Source: Eunapius fragilis
Taxonomy: Eukaryota; Porifera; Demospongiae; Spongillida; Spongillidae
Assembly (NCBI GenBank): GCA_963681505.1
Contig: OY811979.1
Coordinates: forward strand, 4,506,711-4,570,710
Direction of reading: 5' to 3'
Length of the DNA: 64,000 nt
Shown: one piece after another, positions 56,729 to 64,000 of the stretch
Layout of the letters: every line of letters begins with the position of its first letter
How positions within the stretch are numbered: the first letter of the stretch is position 1
Position numbers and translations under genes: made by a program
Notes under the pieces: model-generated
Databases searched by the model: none
What the model was told of the DNA's origin: nothing
Seen by the model: only the letters and a program-made list of their open reading frames with translations

Positions 56729-56751
56729 CCACCCACGCTGGAAAAGGGTCT
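56729..56751 (-). repeat. ISL2EU right terminal inverted repeat
   Basis: Ends CCCACGCTGGAAAAGGGTCT, followed by the AT target duplication. Confidence 0.85.
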
Positions 56752-56862
56752 ATTCCATCCGCAGCTGCAATGTGGGTCTGGGTACGAAACTAGTACAGAT
56801 ACGTACTATATACACGCACGCATCACACAGATAAAGCACAGTGCCTTGCTCAACACTATTAA

Positions 56863-56987
56863 TAACAAATCATTTCAATTGTAATGTTTGTGATAGGGTG
56901 TTTTAGTCATGTTTGTGATAGGGTGTTTTAGCAGAGGTCTACATATTATCTCTGCTAAAACACCATTTCAATTGAAATGATTTGTTA
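56863..56987. repeat. Foldback hairpin with internal duplication
   Basis: Outer arms AACAAATCATTTCAATTG and CAATTGAAATGATTTGTT, and inner arms GGTGTTTTAGCAGAG and CTCTGCTAAAACACC, are inverted. The left side contains ATGTTTGTGATAGGGTGTTT twice in tandem, so the left arm can pair in two registers. Confidence 0.8.
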
Positions 56988-58680
56988 TGAAATAATTCTA
57001 TTTATAGCACTCAATTAGTGACATTGGCAGAAATCGGCTTGATCGACAATTCAGAAGTAAGCGCCAGGTTATATGGGCCTGTTAGTGCACGCAGTAGTCT
57101 TTCTATCTGTGTACACGTTTCCCCGTGACACGTACTATCTTCGTACATGTCGCGTGCACGACATTAAGTGCGATGGCGTAAACTATGTGTATATGGTGTA
57201 CGTGACACTGTCGTATTACTATAAGTTCAAGCTCAGTAACACCTAAAGCTTCCCACACGATGTATACGAGCTATTGATAGGCTACCTAGCCAATCTCACA
57301 AAGCGGGTTCCCAGACCCATTTGTTTACGTCTGTAGTCTGCGAGGTGCCGTTCGGATCCTTGTCAAGTATTGCGTAACATCGAACGACAGTAGGTATGTG
57401 TTAGTAGCAATATGGACTGCAATTAAACTATTATCGCACACACCTGAACGTGCTTCAACGTGCCATACAATCCTTTTGTGCCTCACATACGCTTCGTACA
57501 TGTCTTCCTTGGAATAGCTTGTAAGCTTTTATCAGGCATTGCAAATGTGTATAACCTATTTTATGGTGTCCCCACTTGGCCAACTGTTTGCCAGTGTTCA
57601 TCATCTTTTAAATAGCAAAGGCATGATGACAGTAAATTAATTTTTAAAATGTACATCTTTGCGAAGGCTGTATAAATAAATTGACACCAGCCCTCTTCTT
57701 GTGCATGATTAATATTACCAGCTTTACCAGCTCAAAGTTCACATTTGCCACTGGCCATGGCTGTTAAATATGGTACACAAATGAACATAGGTGGTATAAA
57801 AAGGATCCTGAATGTTTCAAGATTGTGGCTCTCACAATTTAACCTGGATAAACAAAGTGAATTGTTAAATCCATACACATCTTACACTTTAAATTCTTTG
57901 TTCACACATACCCACACAAGTGCATGCGTATAATTGGGACTACAAAAATTTTGCATGGAGGGTTTGGATAATCACCATAAAAATATCAGCATCACCAAAA
58001 CAGTGCTTGAAGATTTCACACATGTTTGGATCAACAAGCATTGCAATCAAAAAAATCTGGTGAGGCCAGGGTATGTTGTTATGTCGTTGCTACGCTTTTT
58101 GTGCATGAGAGGAATTCATGTTTGTAGTCCCGATTATAGAAGCCGCGGCTTGTAATTGCGAGTTTACGGTATATGCAGCAAATGTAGCTTACTTTTCACT
58201 AAGACATTCCTGTGGTAGTGTTTGATATGTAGTATATACATGTAGATCTAAGTTAAATTTGAGATTCATTCTAACTTAAGCACTAGATGGTCCTATTTGA
58301 ACTGGCTATGATACATTGTAATACCCCTCTGATAACTCTACCAAATTCATATAGGAACTTAGGCCCAAATATTTTAAATATTTGGCCAACCACTTGAGAA
58401 TGAAATATGGTGAAAAAAAAAAGTGTTAGGCAAGCACCTCACAGAGCACTGATATAAACTGAGTCAAGATTGGGTATGTTCAGCTAACCTTGCACTACAA
58501 CTTCCAATATACCATGGCTATGTTTCATTTTATAACCCATGCTTCTCAATCTCCTGTGTGGTAGAACTTGTCGCTAACATTAAAACGATCCATGAGGTAT
58601 AGTACAACATACATGTACAAATCCTATCAAAACCACATTTGTGCCCTTCCACAGAAAAAATATGGAGCACTGTCATCATG
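56988..58680. other. No gene recognised
   Basis: Unassigned sequence. Short open stretches near 57745 and 57934 lack splice support or recognisable domains. Confidence 0.35.
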
Positions 58681-58689
58681 TACATTTAC

Positions 58690-59155
58690 AAGTGTGGGTG
58701 TGTGTTTTTGTGTGTGTGTTTGTGTGTGTTGCTTATCACAAACACACATACATTTACACAGTGCTTGTGTGTATATTACCAAGATCTGTGTGCATATGGA
58801 AAGAAGGGGTTAATTTGCTAAATAGTTGTCCAGAAGTTATAGAAGTCTCACACACACAAGCACACAAGCATGCAGATACACACATTCTTGGTGATACAAA
58901 AGTGGAATTGTGGTTAATTAATGTGCAAATGTAGGAGGGGCTAATCCTTTGTGTGTGTGTAGCCATGGTGTGTGTGTCTAGACCTATCACCAAGATCTGT
59001 GTGCATATGGAAAGCAGGGTTAATCCTTGTGTGTATGTGCATATCACAAACACACACACATTTACACACATGAGGCTTCTATAACTTTTAGTCAACTAAA
59101 ACATATATTTAGCAGATTAACCCCTCCTTTCCATTTGCACACAGATCTTGGTGAT
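58690..59155. repeat. GT/CA microsatellites and an inverted repeat pair
   Basis: 58775-58848 (ACCAAGATCTGTGTGCATAT, AGAAGGGGTTAATTTGCTAA) is inverted relative to 59076-59155 (TTTAGCAGATTAACCCCTCC, CACACAGATCTTGGT). GT tracts lie between. A third partial copy begins at 58988. Confidence 0.7.
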
Positions 59156-59189
59156 ATACACGCATACACATAAGCACACAATACCTACT

Positions 59190-59328
59190 GCTATTTTATT
59201 TTGAAGCTCATATATGGAGGATGGAGGTCGACCTGTGTACACTGTGGGTAGATTGATTGAGAGAAGCAGTGCCTGGTTATACCAGTACATGTATGCTTCA
59301 AATTGAACCCACAGTGACTTTGTGATAT

Positions 59329-59370
<42 letters not shown>

Positions 59371-59842
59371 ACGCACACACGCACACACACAAACACACAC
59401 ACACACACACACAGGTACTGTTATTTTGTTGGGTATCATACAATCTTTTGATGCCCGCATATGGAGATTGACCTGTGGATAAGCAGTGCCTAACTGTAGT
59501 ATGTGTATGCCAAATCCAGTATGCTTGCAAATTGAACCCACACTGACTTTGTGATTTAATACGCACACATAAACACATGCACACACATGCGCGCACACAC
59601 ACACAGGTACTTATTTTGACCTGTTGGGTATCATACAAGCGTTTGATGCCCATGCATGGAGGTTGACGTGTGGGTGTTGAGCTATACCTAGCTGTGGTAG
59701 CCAAATCCAGTATGCTTGCAAATTTAACCCACACTGACATCGTGTTGTTACACGCACACACAACACACACTCACACACGCACGCACACACACACACATAC
59801 ACACACACGCAGGGCAACACACACACAAATACACATACACAC

Positions 59843-59882
<40 letters not shown>

Positions 59883-59890
59883 GCCTTGTC
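59190..59890. repeat. Tandem triplication of about 200-240-bp units with CA tracts
   Basis: Three diverged units each contain GGTATCATACAA-like or TTATTTTGAAGC starts, a GGAG..TTGACCTGTGG word (59217, 59459, 59654), AAATTGAACCCACA (59299, 59530, 59721 region) and a CA microsatellite (59333, 59561, 59755 onward). Confidence 0.75.
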
Positions 59891-61014
59891 ACATAGCTTC
59901 GTTGATACACCTACATGCCTGGGGCAGACTTAATTTCTTTACTCCTGCTAAAAATAATATAGGCCTAAATTATAATTCATTAATTTTGTCAAGGCCACTA
60001 GGGCCTTCCTTAAAAATCACACCCATTTGTCATGGCAGTTTTTAAAAAATGCAAATAAAAATAAACAAAGGTGCACATGTATAAAAAGAACACTTAAGGT
60101 TGTGCCTCTCACAATTTAGAACCTGGATAAAGACAGTGAATAGTAAATATAAAGGGTCAAATAATAAGGGAAAATGTAATAATCCTATATTGTAGGCATT
60201 ATGTTTGTGTCTGTATAGGATTATTACATTTCTCTTTATACCCTTGTTTCCTTCCTTTTTACACCACTATTGCCTACCAATCCTATATGCCACCAACTTT
60301 CTAGAATGTTGTCAATATCAGGTACTGTTACATATATATATGTGTAAAGCCAATTGTTTAATATTAATTTCTATAGGCCAAACAGACAGAGATGGTCAAA
60401 ACAAGTTTCCACCAATGTGTACATATTATTGGGCTACTCATCATGCAAGGTAATTAAGTTATAGTGTGTTGCGAAGGTCAACAGATGAATGCATCTACAG
60501 TGATCAGCAATTTACATTGTATTGTGGTGCAATCTTCTGTAAACACACATGGTTATGTGTAACAATGGTTGGAATGTAAGCTTGAAAATGTTCTATATTC
60601 GTCATACCATGATTTGCTTGTTTCAATGTTTTCATATTATAAACTTTCCGCTCTTATTTGTGGTAATCCACTAGTTGTCATTATCAGTGCTATTATGAAA
60701 CCAGGTATGGTAAAACCATTGACAATGCTGATCGAACACTTATTTTCATCACATCACTTACCTGTAGTACAGAAATGGTCACCTTATCACATGTTTGGTA
60801 CTGATAAAGTCAGTATATAGCCTTGCTTATTAGGCTTTGTTAGTGCTTCGTCATTACTGCTTTGCCTCACCATTGGCAGTGTACTACTAGAGTGGGGAGT
60901 ACTGTTCTACTTCAAGAACATGGCTGAATACCAATTGTCCATATCATATAATTAAGACATCCCTCTTCCTACTCTATGTTAATCATATACTGACACATCT
61001 TCCCTTCATCTCAG
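59891..61014. other. No gene; contains hairpin element copy 2
   Basis: At 60172-60231 AAATGTAATAATCCTATA pairs perfectly with TATAGGATTATTACATTT. It is followed by CTTTTTACACCACTATTGCC and CCAATCCTATATGCCACCAA, homologous to the copy at 50782-50950. Otherwise unassigned. Confidence 0.6.
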
Positions 61015-63076
61015 GTGCATGCCAACAGTTCACCCTCAGTTACCCACCTAAGGGTACCTACTCATGTCCTGGAAGCAACATTACATATACCTGTGTTCTT
61101 TGCTCAAGCTTTGCTGGTGTGACCACAGTGTGGAGAGGATCAGCCTTTAACTGTCCCTCCACTGAAAACCATGCAGTAAACCAACTATCACTATCCCAGA
61201 AGTCAGGTGGAGTTGTCAATCCAACTGCTGGCGGATCATGTGGCAATCTCTCAGCTGTGACAACAAATGTCTCCACTGATGGATATTGCTACACATCTGT
61301 CCTCACCATTCCTGCTGTTCAGGGACTGAATGGGACCACAGTTATGTGTGTGGATGGTGTTACTGGAGCTGTTGTGGGAAATGGTAGTGTGATTGTGAAG
61401 GTGGCAGGTGGGTGATATGGTGTCTTGACATCTTATAAACAATATGACCAGGGTTTTCTAACTTCCTCTCGGCCTGTGATTGTTTAACATATATGAGCTG
61501 CACATTGTCACTAAGTAATGCTATTATAGTTAACACATACTTGTCCCTCCCAACCTCGACCCCTCCCACTGCTGGTGGTGTTCCTACCAGCTACAATGTC
61601 AGTATCAATGACAGCAGTAGTCACATGGTCATACCTGATAATGGATCATCACTGTACACGCACACCTTCACTGGACTGATCAGTGACACACTCTACACTG
61701 TATCAGTGGTGGCCATCAACTGTGCTGGGACCAGCAATGCGACATCTGAAACAGAAGTGACATGTAATTAAGTGTTTCTTCCATGGTGTGTGCAAGTACG
61801 TGTGAGTGAGTGCGTGAGTGTGTGAGTGAGTGTGTGTGTGTGGGTGTGCATCACTACATATTCTAACATGTTGCATTGGACCACCTTTCTTGGCTAGTGA
61901 AGCTTGGCTTGATACTTCACCACAGCCACTAAGATCTCAATTGTATCCATATAAGTCTTCATATGGAGGGAAGGGGAGGAGGGGTATCCTCGCAAGCCAT
62001 CCAGATGCACACTCCCCGTGTGGGTGTGAGCTATTTCAAGCAGTGTGTACTCTGATCATTGCCTCCATCAAACTATTTCTTCCATTCACAGTGGCACAGC
62101 CTCCAAACAGTAACAGTATCAGTGTTATGTTTATTCTGTATAGTACCGAGACCCTCCCCCTTCTGTACATCAAGTGGACACCTGTGGTAAGCAATAATAT
62201 GTCTCATGACCCAGTGATGAACCTTTGGTCACCTCCAGGGGGGCAGTGTGACCATGTACACAGTGAGGGTTGTTGGTGATGGTACCTCTGTTGGTGAAGG
62301 CACCACTAACTGTACCACTTCAACATGTCTCTATGTCCAAGAAATCTCTACCTTTGCCACCAGTTATGTCATCTTTATTGCTTCCATAAATGGAGATGGA
62401 GATGTGGGTGCTGCAAATAATTCAACTATTAATGGTTAGTTTATTATACTTAATTAATTTTTACGGCCAGATCTAAAGTATTATCTCATGGCAAGATCAT
62501 GCCAAAGTAATGTTTATATATAACTCACTTATTTGATTTCATAGGAGAACTACAATACCATTATCTAACATAACAGAAACGTATGATAATGTATAATGAA
62601 AATGTATGATCAAATAAGAAACAAAAACACTGTATGTTTAAACATTTACTTCCAGTCATCAACAACATTGCAGTGGTGATTGTCCCGTTAATTTTTTTCC
62701 AGACATGTATGTAATTTTAATGAACAGCAGCATGATTGATTTTGATTTTCCCAGTCATCAACAATTTCACAGTGGTGAACTATGGTGTTTCCAATGCATC
62801 CATTCAATGCACATTTCGGGACAACCAGTCTCTCTACTGCTTGGTGTGCTGCAATACTGATTCAACAGCTCCTCCTAACTCAAGTGTGTACAACATCTCC
62901 TCTACCAGAGGCAGAGAGGTGACTGTTGACCTTGATGGGTCAGACTTACTACTGCAAGGCAGCAGCTACCAACAACAATTCCAGTCCTTACAACTGCACC
63001 TCCCCAGGATTTGGTGGTGCTAATGTGTTTATCACCTTAACTACAATGCTAACATCAAAGGACACACCTAACACAG
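61015..63076 (+). CDS. Ig/FN3 cell-surface protein, partial and frameshifted
   Basis: Exons: 61015-61407, an Ig-like module bordered by phase-1 introns (QQFTLSYPPKGTYSCPGSNI, VTTVWRGSAFNCPS, GTTVMCVDGVTGAVV). About 61480-61763, an FN3 module (PPTAGGVPTSYNVSINDSS, LISDTLYTVSVVAINCAGTS). 62092-62186 and 62239-62434, a second FN3 split by an intron (AQPPNSNSISVMFILYS, LYIKWTPV, GSVTMYTVRVVGDG). 62755-63076, a third module (NNFTVVNYGVSNASIQCTFR, then after a frameshift near 62950 NNNSSPYNCTSPGFGGANVF). Many NxS/T and Cys residues fit an extracellular protein. A later block (63168-63370) has a short hydrophobic run (VVVVTMVTIMVICV) that could be a degenerate membrane segment. The start lies upstream and was not found. 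This resembles ectodomains of sponge receptor families; no kinase follows within the window. Confidence 0.65.
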
Positions 63077-63376
63077 GTGATGATCTTTGGGCATGAAGAC
63101 ATCAATACCTGTATCATTAATCATTCACACACATTATCTCTGCCCACATTAGGAGTTGAGTTGCCTCTTCCAGGTATATTGCAGTGCCATTATTCCCTAT
63201 GTAATGACAACCTCATCTGTTGGCAGACCAGGTGGTGATAATCCTACTTGCCACTCTCCTACCGTTGTGGTGGTGACCATGGTAACCATCATGGTCATTT
63301 GTGTCCAGAAGATGAGAAAAGATTTATTTCAAACACATGGAAACATTCATGTGCGATTTACATGCTCTTGATTGTA

Positions 63377-63829
63377 CAATTGATTCACACATCCAACCAT
63401 GTGATACACACATCATTACCTACAAGGGTGCAAGGTGAATATATTGTTGCACTGGATTCATAATTAAAACTATCCATGAATGCACATGAGGAAGCAGAGG
63501 ATATTATTGTGGTAGCAGCTGTAACCAAACATGTGTTTATCATTACTGTACATGTATTAATTAATGATATTAATATAAATATATATATATAATTAATAAA
63601 TTCCATGTGCTATTAATTACTTCATTTTATTTGTTCTCCAGTGACTGGGCTATTGTAGCACACTGCAGCTCAAAGTAGACAAGGTCAGCACATAACTGAA
63701 TGCTATACAACTGTAGTTAATATATTCTGTTGGTGTTGTGAGACATTGAACACAATTTCATTGAAGCAAGGGCAAAAAATATATGTATTTTGCACAGGAG
63801 GTTGGGAACAATCATACTGCATTGCCGTT
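63377..63829. other. No gene recognised
   Basis: AT-rich sequence with an ATATATATAATTAATAAATT stretch near 63580. No supported gene. Confidence 0.35.
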
Positions 63830-63831
63830 CA

Positions 63832-64000
63832 TGTGACCATGAGTGCAGAGAAGGGTGACCATGAGTGCAGAGAAGGGTGTAGATGAGTGCAGAGAAGGGT
63901 GACCATGAACCTTCTCTGCACTCATGGTCAACATTCTCTGCACTCATGACTATCCTTCTCTGCACTCATGGTCACCCTTCTCTGCACTCATCTACACCCT
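63832..64000. repeat. 22-bp minisatellite in head-to-head inverted arrangement
   Basis: Units of GTGACCATGAGTGCAGAGAA run forward to about 63908. The reverse complement TTCTCTGCACTCATGGTCAC then repeats to the window end. The whole can fold on itself. Confidence 0.85.

Larger units (their letters stand above)
52788..56751. mobile_element. Complete ISL2EU-type (PIF/Harbinger-related) DNA transposon
   Basis: The left end AGACCCTTTTCCAGCGTGGG (52788) is matched by the right end CCCACGCTGGAAAAGGGTCT (to 56751). Both are flanked by AT (52786-52787 and 56752-56753), the 2-bp target duplication of ISL2EU elements. The inverted similarity continues inward with TCACATGA and TTTGGGGGCAAAA. The 3,964-bp element carries two convergent intron-containing genes whose stop codons are only 17 bp apart: a SWIM/YqaJ/PHD protein (+) and a THAP + DDE transposase (-). 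This gene pairing is the known ISL2EU signature. Apart from one apparent frameshift in the + gene it looks intact, so it is probably a young insertion. Confidence 0.85.

Overview
The window reads as a marine-invertebrate genome, most like a demosponge such as Amphimedon queenslandica. This is an inference from style: introns of about 50 bp with clean GT-AG borders, very short exons, Ig/FN3 receptor exons, tyrosine-kinase fragments, and a dense mix of transposon relics, minisatellites and G/C homopolymers. There are no bacterial operons. Host genes are few and most of the DNA is mobile or repetitive.

Layout. 0.6-4 kb: a Ty3/gypsy integrase relic, then a decayed receptor-type tyrosine kinase fragment between two near-identical 469-bp copies of a tyrosine-recombinase relic. 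6.1-10.6 kb: a well-supported multi-exon gene on the + strand, with an N-terminal SAM domain, a block of tandemly multiplied micro-exons and a SAMD3-like C-terminal region. A small candidate gene is divergent from it. 11.2-13.9 kb: exons of an NBAS/Sec39-like gene, followed by a 2-kb satellite (37-bp unit), a 200-bp assembly gap and a 1.5-kb satellite (about 167-bp unit). 19-26 kb: a hAT-type MITE, a decayed hAT transposase, an intron-containing Ginger-like integrase with a GPY/F module and a Ulp1-like protease-related segment, and the N-terminal part of a non-LTR retroelement protein. 26-36.5 kb: palindromes, a foldback element with a deleted derivative, and non-LTR reverse-transcriptase relics in opposite orientations.

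36.7-46.6 kb is dominated by one giant inverted repeat, with arms of about 4 kb and a spacer of about 1.6 kb. Each arm holds an 18-bp minisatellite and exons of a DDE/integrase-core transposase. The C-terminal pieces of that transposase and a kinase fragment lie in the spacer. 46.8-50 kb: a Ty3/gypsy polyprotein in the order PR-IN-RT-RNaseH (Gmr1-like), with frameshifts and a roughly 100-bp internal inversion in the RT leader.

52.8-56.75 kb is the clearest complete mobile element: a 3,964-bp ISL2EU-type (PIF/Harbinger-related) transposon with AT target duplication and matching ends. It carries an apparently intact THAP + DDE transposase, and a convergent SWIM/YqaJ/PHD partner gene with one apparent 1-bp lesion. 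58.7-64 kb: microsatellites, a tandem triplication, exons of an Ig/FN3 cell-surface protein with a frameshift, and a terminal inverted minisatellite.

All homology calls were made by reading translated motifs; no database search was run. Exon borders are manual GT-AG inferences.
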